Position numbers and translations under genes: made by a program. DNA of 22,623 bases from DATEBA01 sp035288045. Lineage in GTDB: Bacteria; Actinomycetota; UBA4738; HRBIN12. This document shows positions 7,469-13,912 of the stretch, piece after piece (the first letter of the stretch is position 1; each line of letters starts with the position of its first letter). The stretch covers positions 1 to 22,623 of the forward strand of contig DATEBA010000013.1 of the NCBI GenBank assembly GCA_035288045.1, given 5' to 3'. Below the pieces are notes generated by a model, which saw nothing but the letters and a program-made list of their open reading frames with translations, was not told the origin of the DNA and did no database searches.

Positions 7469-8706
7469 GAGCGCAGGTACTCCTCCTGCTCCGCGGTGAG
7501 GGCGTCGATCTCGATGCCCATCGCCCGGAGCTTCAGCCTCGCTACCTCGGCGTCGATGTCTGGGGGCACGCCGTGCACGGTGGGTTCCAGTCCCTCGTGG
7601 TACTTCACGATCCACTCCGCACAGAGCGCCTGGTTCGCGAACGACATGTCCATCACGGCGGCGGGGTGCCCCTCGGCGGCTGCGAGGTTGACGAGCCGTC
7701 CCTCGGCGAGGAGGTTAAGCCTCCGTCCGTCGGCCAGCCTGTACTCGTCCACGAACTCGCGGATCCGCCGCTTCCCAACCGCGAGCTCGTTCAGCGCCGC
7801 CTTGTCTATCTCCACGTCGAAGTGGCCGGAGTTCGCGAGTATCGCCCCATCCTTCATGCCCTCCATATGCTCCCGGCGGATCACCGAGGTGTCGCCGGTG
7901 ACCGTTACGAACACGTCTCCCACACGGGCCGCGTCGCGGAGCGGGCGCACCGCGTATCCATCCATCCCGGCTTCGAGCGCCCGAAGGGGATCGACCTCCG
8001 TTACAACGACCTGCGCTCCCATCCCATGCGCACGCGAGGCGACGCCGCGTCCGCACATCCCGTAGCCGCACACGACCACCGTGCGCCCGGCGAGCAGGAG
8101 GTTCGTCGCGCGCATGATCGCGTCGATCGTCGACTGGCCCGTGCCGTAGCGGTTGTCGAAGAGGTGCTTCGTGTCCGCGTCGTTCACGGCGACGATCGGG
8201 TAAGCGAGCGCGCCGTCGGCCGCCATCGCGCGGAGGCGGATCACCCCGGTCGTAGTCTCCTCGGTGCCGCCCAGGACCTCGGGTAGCTGCTCTCGGCGCT
8301 CCTTGTGGAGCACGGACACCAGGTCGGCGCCGTCGTCCATAGTGACCTGCGGCCGGTGGTCGAGCACGGCCTCGATGTGCCGGTAATACGTCTCGTTGTC
8401 CTCGCCTCTGACCGCGTACACGTCAACACCGCTCTGCCCACATAGCGCGGCCGCGACGTCGTCCTGCGTGGAGAGCGGGTTCGACGCGCACAGGGCCACG
8501 TCCGCGCCGCCGGCCTTCAGCGTCTCGACCAGGTTGGCCGTCTCGGTAGTCACGTGCAGGCAGGCCGCGATGCGGACGCCATCGAAAGGGCGCTCCTTCT
8601 CGAAGCGCTCCCGGATCTGCGCGAGGACGGGCATCTCGCCGGCGGCCCACTCGATCCTCTCGCGTCCCCTCTCGGCGCGGGTCAGGTCCCCAACGTCGCA
8701 GTCCAA
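7450..8706 (-). CDS. ahcY: S-adenosylhomocysteine hydrolase family protein (short, archaeal/Thermotoga-like form)
   Basis: The enzyme cleaves S-adenosylhomocysteine, the product of methyltransferases, to homocysteine and adenosine with bound NAD. The 418 residues show the substrate domain (HVTTETANLVETLKAGGADV; NDADTKHLFDNRYGTGQS), the NAD-binding loop VVCGYGMCGRG (214-221 for the glycine core) and the C-terminal block LAAAEGHPAAVMDMSFANQA. It lacks the long insert of the ~480-residue bacterial form, including mycobacterial SahH. From literature memory, a short relative in Methanocaldococcus prefers S-inosylhomocysteine, so the true substrate is open. The start is TTG 8704-8706 behind a good AAGGAGG that overlaps the stop of the phosphorylase gene; the 3' end overlaps the MtnA fusion. 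The order fits one operon for SAM by-product recycling. Confidence 0.92.
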   Translation of the reverse strand: MDCDVGDLTRAERGRERIEWAAGEMPVLAQIRERFEKERPFDGVRIAACLHVTTETANLVETLKAGGADVALCASNPLSTQDDVAAALCGQSGVDVYAVRGEDNETYYRHIEAVLDHRPQVTMDDGADLVSVLHKERREQLPEVLGGTEETTTGVIRLRAMAADGALAYPIVAVNDADTKHLFDNRYGTGQSTIDAIMRATNLLLAGRTVVVCGYGMCGRGVASRAHGMGAQVVVTEVDPLRALEAGMDGYAVRPLRDAARVGDVFVTVTGDTSVIRREHMEGMKDGAILANSGHFDVEIDKAALNELAVGKRRIREFVDEYRLADGRRLNLLAEGRLVNLAAAEGHPAAVMDMSFANQALCAEWIVKYHEGLEPTVHGVPPDIDAEVARLKLRAMGIEIDALTAEQEEYLRSWEQGT

Positions 8707-8707
8707 G

Positions 8708-9541
8708 TCAGCCTCCTTCCATCTCCGGGAGCACCGCCTCGAGCAGTTCCGCTACGGCACCCGCCGCGGCACTCGACGCCCGAACGACGTCCTCGTGGCT
8801 CGTGTGCGTCCCGACCGCGTTCGTCACCGCGAACAGCCCAACCACGCGCATGCCAAGCGCGCGAGCGGGAACGGCCTCGGGAACCACCGACATCCCCACC
8901 ACGGTACCGCCGGCGCGACGGAGGAACTCGGCCTCGGCCGGCGTCTCGTAGCTAGGTCCGCGGACCGAGACGTAGACGCCGGGGTGCACGCGGATCCCCA
9001 GCGTCTCCGCCTTGGACCCCGCGAGCTCGGCCATCTGACGATCGTAGACCTCGGAGAGATCGACGAAGGCGGGCGTGCCGTCTGGGAACCTCCAGCCCTC
9101 CAGCGGGTTGCCTCCCATGAGGTTCACGTGATCGCGGGCGACGACGACATCTCCGGGGGCCAGCGAGGGATCCAGCGAACCCACGGCCGCCGTGAGGACC
9201 AGCGTCCCGGCTCCGAGGCCGCGCGCGACTCGCACCGGCAGCGCGCACACCGGGAAGGAGTGCCCCTCGTACCTGTGGAACCGTCCGTGGAACGCAGCGA
9301 TCCGGGCGCCGGCGACGGTGCCGAGCGCGAGCCGTCCCCCGTGCCCAGGAACCGTGGGCTCGGGGAACCCGGCGATGTCGCGGTAGGCGAGAGAAACCTC
9401 CTCGTCGATCGCGAGCGAGGCGCCGAGACCCGATCCGAGGACGACCGCCACTGCCGGCACGAATCCGGTCCGGGCGCGGATCGAGGAGGCCGCGTCTTCG
9501 GCGAGCGTGTCGCCCGGAGCCGGCACCCTCTCCACGATCAC
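8708..9541 (-). CDS. Purine nucleoside phosphorylase (PNP/MTAP family)
   Basis: The 277-residue protein matches the trimeric PNP/MTAP family: AVVLGSGLG (phosphate loop, ~32-40), PTVPGHGGRLALG (62-74), FHGRFHRYEGHS (84-95), RDHVNLMGGNPL (136-147), GPSYETPAEAEF (195-206) and VGMSVVPEAVPARALGMRVV. It uses phosphate to split a nucleoside into base and ribose-1-phosphate. The base-recognition position is N241 in AVTNAVG; 6-oxopurine PNPs have Asn here, while methylthioadenosine phosphorylases have Asp in a TDYD-type motif. Sequence therefore favours inosine/guanosine-type substrates, although the neighbours (AhcY, MtnA) suggest a thio-nucleoside. The GTG start overlaps the preceding stop (GTGA, 9538-9541), and the downstream ahcY TTG follows directly. 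Confidence 0.9.
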   Translation of the reverse strand: MIVERVPAPGDTLAEDAASSIRARTGFVPAVAVVLGSGLGASLAIDEEVSLAYRDIAGFPEPTVPGHGGRLALGTVAGARIAAFHGRFHRYEGHSFPVCALPVRVARGLGAGTLVLTAAVGSLDPSLAPGDVVVARDHVNLMGGNPLEGWRFPDGTPAFVDLSEVYDRQMAELAGSKAETLGIRVHPGVYVSVRGPSYETPAEAEFLRRAGGTVVGMSVVPEAVPARALGMRVVGLFAVTNAVGTHTSHEDVVRASSAAAGAVAELLEAVLPEMEGG

Positions 9542-10596
9542 CGCCCCGCGAGGGAGCGCTTCAGACGGTCGATCGCCTCCACCGGCGTGGGATCCACGCC
9601 TCGCGCGAGCGCGAGGTAGACGCTCATGAAGTCACCGTGGACCACGAGCGAGAGGAGCCGCGACAGGGGCGAGAGCCCCACCGCCCGGACCTCCGAGGTG
9701 TTCGCTCCGGCCTCCCCGGCGATCTCAAGGGACAGCCCGAACCTCGCCGCGACGTCGGGGTGCTCGTCCTGATGGCGGAGGGCGACGACGTGGAAGCCAT
9801 CCCCTGTGCCGGACGTCCAGCCGACCACCTCGTTGTGGTCGAGCTCCGGCATCGACGACCAGAAGGCGGGGGTCTTCGCGTTCTCGTTCAGCTGGGTCTT
9901 CCACCGGGCGGCCGCGACCGATCCCAGACCCTCCGCACCCCACACCACGGGCACGCGCCCCTGTATCCGAAGCGCGAGCTCCTTTGCTCCGTTCTGCGGT
10001 ACGCGTACGTCGGGCCCGAGATGCGACGCGAGCTCCTCGAGCGTCCTGACGCACTCGGCGACCTGTGAGGAGAGCGACGGCAGCAGCCCCGTGCGCTCGA
10101 GCGCTCCAAGCATCCCGAACGCGAGGTGTCCGAGCGCCGCGCGGGGAGGCAACTCTCCGGGCACCGCGACGACGGCGAGACCGGCCTCCACTGCCCGCTC
10201 CCCGAGCGCACCGCCGGAGGTTATGGGGAGGATCCGACACCCCCGGCTCCGGGCCTCCTCGAAGCACGCCAGCGCCTCGGCCGTGTCGCCAGAATAGGAG
10301 GAACAGATCACGAGCGTGTGCGGCCCGCAGTACTCGGGAAGCACCGGGCTTCGGACGACCTCGACGGGGATAGCGAGGCGCTCCCGGAAGAGCGCGCGCA
10401 TCACGTCCCCAGAGACCGCCGATCCCCCCATGCCGCAGACGGTGACCGAGGTGACGCCGTCGGGGGTGGGAAGCCCGTCGACCTCGATGCCACGAGCGTA
10501 TCCGGCCGCGCAGTCCTTCGGCAGCTTGGCGACGGCCTCAAGCATGCCGCCCGGGTCCGCGGCCCGGACGGAAGCCGCATCGTCGAGGTCGATCAC
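9538..10596 (-). CDS. SIS-domain bifunctional phosphoglucose/phosphomannose isomerase-type protein
   Basis: This 352-residue protein has two SIS domains. Visible motifs are VTVCGMGGSAVSGD in the first strand-loop, CSSYSGDTAEALACFEEARS (sugar-phosphate loop) and LNENAKTPAFWSSMPELDHN, where Glu and His are placed like the catalytic residues of archaeal/actinobacterial PGI/PMI. It would interconvert fructose-6-P with glucose-6-P and mannose-6-P and so feed the phosphomannomutase gene two places upstream. The start is GTG 10594-10596, which overlaps the stop of the Trm112-like gene (GTGA); the extra ~50 codons further upstream in this frame are an Arg/Pro-rich shadow of that gene. The homologue in M. 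tuberculosis sits next to pmmA in the same way. The activity is inferred, not shown. Confidence 0.87.
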   Translation of the reverse strand: MIDLDDAASVRAADPGGMLEAVAKLPKDCAAGYARGIEVDGLPTPDGVTSVTVCGMGGSAVSGDVMRALFRERLAIPVEVVRSPVLPEYCGPHTLVICSSYSGDTAEALACFEEARSRGCRILPITSGGALGERAVEAGLAVVAVPGELPPRAALGHLAFGMLGALERTGLLPSLSSQVAECVRTLEELASHLGPDVRVPQNGAKELALRIQGRVPVVWGAEGLGSVAAARWKTQLNENAKTPAFWSSMPELDHNEVVGWTSGTGDGFHVVALRHQDEHPDVAARFGLSLEIAGEAGANTSEVRAVGLSPLSRLLSLVVHGDFMSVYLALARGVDPTPVEAIDRLKRSLAGR

Positions 10597-10781
10597 CCTC
10601 GCTTCTTCCCCGACGGAGGTTTCGCGGCCTCGTCGACGAGCATCACGGGGATGCCGTCGCGGATCGGGTAACGGTATCCGCATGCGAGGCACACGATCAC
10701 GGACTCCGCCTCGCGCTCCTCGACATCTCCCCTGCAGTTCGGGCACGCGAGGATCTCGAGCAGCTCCTTGTCGATCGTCAC
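10593..10781 (-). CDS. Trm112-family zinc-binding small protein
   Basis: This 62-residue protein starts VTIDKELLEILACPNCRGDV and has two CxxC pairs (C13/C16 and C31/C34) followed by YRYPIRDGIPVML, the standard Trm112/UPF0434 fold. Eukaryotic and archaeal Trm112 activate methyltransferases; bacterial ones are often of unknown partner. Here the gene lies between manB and the SIS isomerase. The GTG at 10779-10781 overlaps the manB stop as GTGA, and the Gly-rich end of manB supplies the ribosome-binding site (GGGGAGG). The 3' end overlaps the SIS gene in the same way, so the three are very likely translated as one unit. The C-terminus is basic (KPPSGKKRG). Confidence 0.88.
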   Translation of the reverse strand: MTIDKELLEILACPNCRGDVEEREAESVIVCLACGYRYPIRDGIPVMLVDEAAKPPSGKKRG

Positions 10782-12124
10782 GCTCCGCCTCCCCGGATCA
10801 GCCCGAGCAGCTCCTGGGTCTTCTCGGCGAGCAGCTCGGAGGTTCTCGCCTCGACGTTCAGCCGGAGCAACGGCTCCGTGTTGGACGGCCGCGCGTTGAA
10901 CCACCAGTCCTCGAACTCTACCGTGAGGCCGTCGAGGAGGTCCCGGTGGCCTCCGGAGAACTCCCGGGCGAGCCGCTCGATGGTGCCGGCCTGGTCGTCG
11001 ACGCGTGAGTTGATCTCGCCCGACGCGTGGTAGCGACGGAACGGGGCGAGGAGCTCGGACAGGACCGTTCTCGACGCCGAGAGCTCGCCGAGCACCAGGA
11101 CGGCGGCTATCAGTCCCGAGTCGGCCCCGTAGTTCTCGCGGAAGTAGTAGTGGCCGGAGTGCTCGCCGCCAAACACCGCCCCCGATTCCGCCATCACCTG
11201 TTTGATGAACGAATGCCCGACCCGCGTGCGGAGCGGCTCGCCGCCGTTCTCCTCGATCACCTCGCGGACGGCCCACGAGCAGATCAGGTTGTATACGATC
11301 TTCGCACCCGGGAAGCGGCGGAGCATCGCGCGGGCGACGAGGGCGGTGACGAGCGACCCGGACACGCCCTCCGCTCGCTCGTCCACACAGAACGCGCGGT
11401 CGGCGTCGCCGTCGAAGGCGAGCCCGATGTCGGCGTGGTTGGCCAGAACCTCGCGCTTCAGATCGCGTTGGTTCTCCTCGTCGATCGGGTCGGCAGGGTG
11501 GTTGGGGAAGGTCCCGTCGAGCTCCGGGAAGAGATGAACGAGCTTGAGCGGCAGGCGCTCCGCGACGGGCGGAACGACCAGTCCCCCCATGCCGTTCGCG
11601 GTGTCGGCGACCACGGTGAGCGGACGCATCGCCGAGCCATCGACGAAGGAGAGCACGTGATCCACGTACCGGTCGAGGAGGTCGCGGCGTTCGACGGTTC
11701 CACGCGCGGGCTCGGGAGCCGCGCCGCGCCGCTCGGCGAGGGCCCGGATCTCGGCCAGGCCGGTGTCCTGGCCGACCGGCGCGGCGCCGCCGAGACAGAA
11801 CTTGATCCCGTTCCATTCGGGCGGATTGTGGCTCGCCGTGAGCATGACGCCCGGGAGATCGAGTGACCCCGACGCGAAGTAGACGAGGTCGGTAGATGCC
11901 AGACCCAGATCGACGACGTCAACCCCTCGCCCCGTGGCGCCCTCGGCTATGGCCTCGGCCAGCGCCGGGGAGGAGACGCGACAGTCACGCCCGAGGAGGA
12001 TCTTTCGCGCGCCCGACCACTCCGCGAAGGCCGCCCCGATGCGGCGTGCCACATCCTCATCGAGATCGTCGGGGACGACGCCGCGGACGTCGTAGGCCTT
12101 GAAGATACGATCGAGCGGTGCCAT
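10778..12124 (-). CDS. manB: Phosphomannomutase/phosphoglucomutase
   Basis: This alpha-D-phosphohexomutase interconverts mannose-6-P and mannose-1-P, the precursor of GDP-mannose for mannosylated envelope glycans. At 448 residues it has normal length. All four active-site loops are present: phosphoserine TASHNP (S98), metal-binding FDGDADR (about 237-243), sugar-binding GEHSGH, and phosphate-binding ARPSNTEPLLR near the C-terminus. The ATG is at 12122-12124 with only a weak Shine-Dalgarno. It heads the manB - Trm112-like - SIS isomerase - PNP - ahcY - mtn chain with GTGA overlaps, and it is preceded by a zinc-ribbon gene 18 bp away. Some family members also act on glucose phosphates, which the motifs do not exclude. 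Confidence 0.94.
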   Translation of the reverse strand: MAPLDRIFKAYDVRGVVPDDLDEDVARRIGAAFAEWSGARKILLGRDCRVSSPALAEAIAEGATGRGVDVVDLGLASTDLVYFASGSLDLPGVMLTASHNPPEWNGIKFCLGGAAPVGQDTGLAEIRALAERRGAAPEPARGTVERRDLLDRYVDHVLSFVDGSAMRPLTVVADTANGMGGLVVPPVAERLPLKLVHLFPELDGTFPNHPADPIDEENQRDLKREVLANHADIGLAFDGDADRAFCVDERAEGVSGSLVTALVARAMLRRFPGAKIVYNLICSWAVREVIEENGGEPLRTRVGHSFIKQVMAESGAVFGGEHSGHYYFRENYGADSGLIAAVLVLGELSASRTVLSELLAPFRRYHASGEINSRVDDQAGTIERLAREFSGGHRDLLDGLTVEFEDWWFNARPSNTEPLLRLNVEARTSELLAEKTQELLGLIRGGGA

Positions 12125-12142
12125 GGAGACACCGCATCCTAC

Positions 12143-12361
12143 TCAAGAAACGACGCGCCTAGCCCCCGCCTGGGCGACCTCACCGATGACCGACGACAGC
12201 GAGACTTGCTCGCCTTCGCGGAGCCACCACTTCGCCTCGCACATGTGACACGTCGTGAAGTTGAGGTCGCTCCCGTTCACGCTCATCGAGATCGAGATGA
12301 GCTCCCCGGACTCGCACACGGGGCAAGCACCCTCGCTCGGCCGTTTCGACTTCTTGACCAT
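12143..12361 (-). CDS. 72-residue zinc-ribbon protein of unknown function
   Basis: I do not recognise a named family. The protein starts MVKKSKRPSEG and carries a four-Cys zinc ribbon, CPVC (C13, C16) and CHMC (C38, C41), separated by a short beta hairpin (ELISISMSVNGSDLNF). A Trp pair and an acidic turn follow (AKWWLREGEQ), then a small helical tail. The layout resembles small ribbon proteins that recognise nucleic acid or metal. It ends 18 bp before manB and is probably in its operon. The ATG at 12359-12361 is the only plausible start, with GGAG very close to it. The 157 bp between this gene and DUF3499 show no gene I can support. Confidence 0.72.
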   Translation of the reverse strand: MVKKSKRPSEGACPVCESGELISISMSVNGSDLNFTTCHMCEAKWWLREGEQVSLSSVIGEVAQAGARRVVS

Positions 12362-12518
12362 GACTCCATCGATGGTCCGATTTCGTGGGCCGTTCGGCCA
12401 TAGCTCACGGGGTCCATTTCCATCTGCTCGGCAGGTCGGTGCAAGGGTCGGGCGCGACGCGAAGAGACCTCCCCCGAGCGGGCGGAGGGCGGTCACATCG
12501 GGGGACGACGTTCGGCCG

Positions 12519-12725
12519 CTAGGAGGCCTGAACGCGGGTCCGCAGGTCGCGGACCTCCCACCCGATCGGCGGCGTGAGCCGCTCCACGTGCCCCGGGCAG
12601 AGGTCGAGCAGGTTGGGGTCACGCTGGGGGGCGAGGTCGCCCACGATCACCTCACGGGATTCGTACCGCAGGGAGACCGTGGCGGCCGGCGTCCCATCGC
12701 AGCGCATCTTGGCACACGTTCGCAT
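12519..12725 (-). CDS. DUF3499 family protein
   Basis: This 68-residue protein matches the actinobacterial DUF3499 family: an N-terminal MRTCAKMRCDGTPAATVSLR with paired cysteines (C4, C9), then LLDLCPGHVERLTPPIGWEV, where C43 and H46 complete a likely zinc site. The function is unknown; in mycobacteria and streptomycetes the gene lies beside manB, whiB and the F420 genes, as here. The ATG at 12723-12725 gives the family-typical start. A TTG at 12759-12761 would add 12 residues but would run through the regulatory palindrome. There is no Shine-Dalgarno; instead a TACGAT element ends seven bases before the ATG, which suggests a leaderless transcript. Confidence 0.82.
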   Translation of the reverse strand: MRTCAKMRCDGTPAATVSLRYESREVIVGDLAPQRDPNLLDLCPGHVERLTPPIGWEVRDLRTRVQAS

Positions 12726-12732
12726 CCAAGAG

Positions 12733-12738
12733 ATCGTA
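12733..12738 (-). promoter_or_regulatory. Candidate -10 element of a leaderless DUF3499 promoter
   Basis: On the coding strand TACGAT (matching TANNNT) is followed by exactly seven bases, then the ATG of DUF3499. This spacing would put the transcription start on the A of the start codon, a common arrangement in actinobacteria, and it explains the missing ribosome-binding site. No clear -35 is visible; that area is occupied by the palindrome at 12738-12757. Confidence 0.5.
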
Positions 12739-12757
12739 AATGACAAGCGTGTGATTT
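12738..12757 (-). promoter_or_regulatory. Palindromic operator candidate upstream of DUF3499 (copy 2 of the whiB site)
   Basis: The plus strand reads AAATGACA-AGCG-TGTGATTT, an inverted repeat with one mismatch in the 8-bp arms. On the coding strand it agrees with the whiB-upstream site (18855-18872 and flanks) at 17 of 20 positions. It ends 13 bp before the DUF3499 ATG and touches the putative -10 element, a position suited to a repressor. I do not recognise the binding protein. Confidence 0.6.
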
Positions 12758-12774
12758 CCAAGCGCCACGGGCGG

Positions 12775-13860
12775 TCAGATGATCAGCACCGGCGTGCCGA
12801 TCTCGATGTACTCGTAGAGCTCCTCGGAATCCGCGATCGTCATGCGGATGCAGCCGTGGGACGCCGCGGTACCGATCGAGTTGACGTCGTAGGTCCCGTG
12901 GATCCGGATGCCCGGAGCGTCAAGGTACAGCGCCCGGGTACCGAGCGGGCTGCCCGGCCCGCCGGGGATGACCGGCGGCAGGCCGGCGCCCCACCCGTCC
13001 GGAGCGGGATTCACCCAGGTGGGGTTCTCCGCCTTGTTGACGATCGTCCAGCTTCCGGCCGGCGTCTCGTACTCCGGCGTCCCCGTCGCGACCCGGTAGG
13101 TCTTCTCGAGCTTGAACCCCCGGTACACGAACAGCTGGTTCTCCGCTCGGTCAACGACGAGCGTGTATCCCAGGTCGGAGGCCGCCACTGCGGGCTCGAC
13201 GGGATGCGTTCGCACCGACACCGCAGAGAGCTGATGGCGAACTGCGCTGCGGATCGCCTCAGTGGCGGGGGTGACCGCGAGCGCGCTCCCCTCCGCCGGA
13301 CGGCGCATCACGACCTCACCGTCCTTAAGGAACATCTTCGCGTTCCGCGGCTCGATCGCAACGGCGCGGGCGATCCTTCCGGCCAGGTCGCGGATCGGCT
13401 CCTCCCGAACAGAGAAACGGACGTCGAGCGAGCGGCCGAGCGGCTTGCACGCGAGGCGGTAGTACGCGCGCTCGACGAACGTCATCCCGTCGTCCGACTC
13501 CATCGCGAGCTCCACCGCGTCATCGACGGCGGCCCCGAGACCCAGCTCAGCGGCGGTCGCGCGCCAACGCCTCCCCGCCGCCTCGACGACGATCGAGGCC
13601 TCGAGCCTCGGCCCCAGCGCCTCGCCCACCAGGCGCGATGCCTCGTCTCCTGTCAGTCCTCCGACGTCGACGCCCGCGATCGTTACCCCGGGCATGACGC
13701 GCTGCGAAGTCGCGAGATCGTAGCGGTACGCGGCGTACGCGGACCCGCCCAAGAGGAGCCCCGTCACCGCGACGACGGCGAGCGGGACCAACCACCTACG
13801 CGGCCGCGCCTCGCGGCTCGCGTGCTTGCCTCTCTGGATCGCGTGCTTGCCTCTCTGCAT
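12775..13860 (-). CDS. L,D-transpeptidase (YkuD domain) with N-terminal membrane anchor and PG-binding-like domain
   Basis: This enzyme forms 3-3 cross-links in peptidoglycan outside the membrane. After a very basic N-terminus comes one membrane segment (WLVPLAVVAVTGLLLGGSAY, about 24-43), making it a type II anchored protein. The next ~150 residues (MPGVTIAGVDVGGLTGDEAS onwards) resemble the VanW-associated peptidoglycan-binding type 4 domain. The C-terminal YkuD domain (about 228-362) has IRIHGTYD (H322) and ASHGCIRM with the catalytic C338 (numbering from the TTG one codon upstream). The start is ATG 13858-13860, or TTG at 13861-13863. The first codons contain a tandem 21-bp duplication. 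A TATCAT element lies upstream, and the gene is flanked by short gaps (42 and 49 bp), so it may be its own transcript. Confidence 0.92.
   Translation of the reverse strand: MQRGKHAIQRGKHASREARPRRWLVPLAVVAVTGLLLGGSAYAAYRYDLATSQRVMPGVTIAGVDVGGLTGDEASRLVGEALGPRLEASIVVEAAGRRWRATAAELGLGAAVDDAVELAMESDDGMTFVERAYYRLACKPLGRSLDVRFSVREEPIRDLAGRIARAVAIEPRNAKMFLKDGEVVMRRPAEGSALAVTPATEAIRSAVRHQLSAVSVRTHPVEPAVAASDLGYTLVVDRAENQLFVYRGFKLEKTYRVATGTPEYETPAGSWTIVNKAENPTWVNPAPDGWGAGLPPVIPGGPGSPLGTRALYLDAPGIRIHGTYDVNSIGTAASHGCIRMTIADSEELYEYIEIGTPVLII
13819..13857. repeat. Tandem 18-bp repeat, 21-bp period, in the L,D-transpeptidase N-terminus
   Basis: The 18-mer beginning CGCGTGCTTGCC is found at 13819-13836 and again at 13840-13857. 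It encodes QRGKHA twice (QRGKHAIQRGKHA) just after the start codon. The in-frame seven-codon period suggests a slippage duplication that lengthened the basic cytoplasmic tail. Confidence 0.85.
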
Positions 13861-13883
13861 CAACAGGCCCCCGTTGGGCCAAG

Positions 13884-13889
13884 ATGATA
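13884..13889 (-). promoter_or_regulatory. Possible -10 element for the L,D-transpeptidase gene
   Basis: The coding strand reads TATCAT about 23 bp upstream of the ATG, which would give a leader of ~16 bases with a GGGGG ribosome-binding stretch. No convincing -35 is seen. The AT-rich patch is unusual in this GC-rich background, which is the main support. Confidence 0.35.
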
Positions 13890-13894
13890 ACCGC

Positions 13895-13912
13895 GCCGGG
13901 ACTCAGCCCGGC
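13895..13912 (-). terminator. Hairpin at the 3' end of the DUF5719 gene
   Basis: A perfect inverted repeat GCCGGG/CCCGGC with a six-base loop contains the DUF5719 stop codon (13903-13905) in its loop. On the minus strand it is followed by a GC-rich base run and then TTATCATCTT, without a clean T tract. It could end the glycosyltransferase-DUF5719 transcript before the transpeptidase promoter. Confidence 0.35.

Noticed and set aside
7469..7615. Longer N-terminus for the MtnA fusion
   Set aside because: These ~49 codons are an Arg/His-rich shadow of the ahcY 3' end. The GTG at 7466-7468 already gives a complete aldolase-type N-terminus.
8396..9619. 407-codon plus-strand frame across ahcY and PNP
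   Set aside because: It is antisense to two well-supported enzymes, with a Ser/Arg/Pro-rich low-complexity translation; it has no motif or ribosome-binding site.
10597..10746. 50-codon N-terminal extension of the SIS isomerase
   Set aside because: It is the shadow of the Trm112-like gene. The GTG at 10594-10596 overlaps that gene's stop exactly as at other junctions here.
12362..12518. Possible extra gene or an N-terminal extension of the zinc-ribbon protein
   Set aside because: The translation (Pro/Arg/Gly-rich) has no motif and no start with a ribosome-binding site. I see nothing else in these 157 bp.
12574..13887. 437-codon plus-strand frame across DUF3499 and the L,D-transpeptidase
   Set aside because: It reads through the opposite strand of two recognised genes and their promoter; the Arg-rich product matches no family I know.
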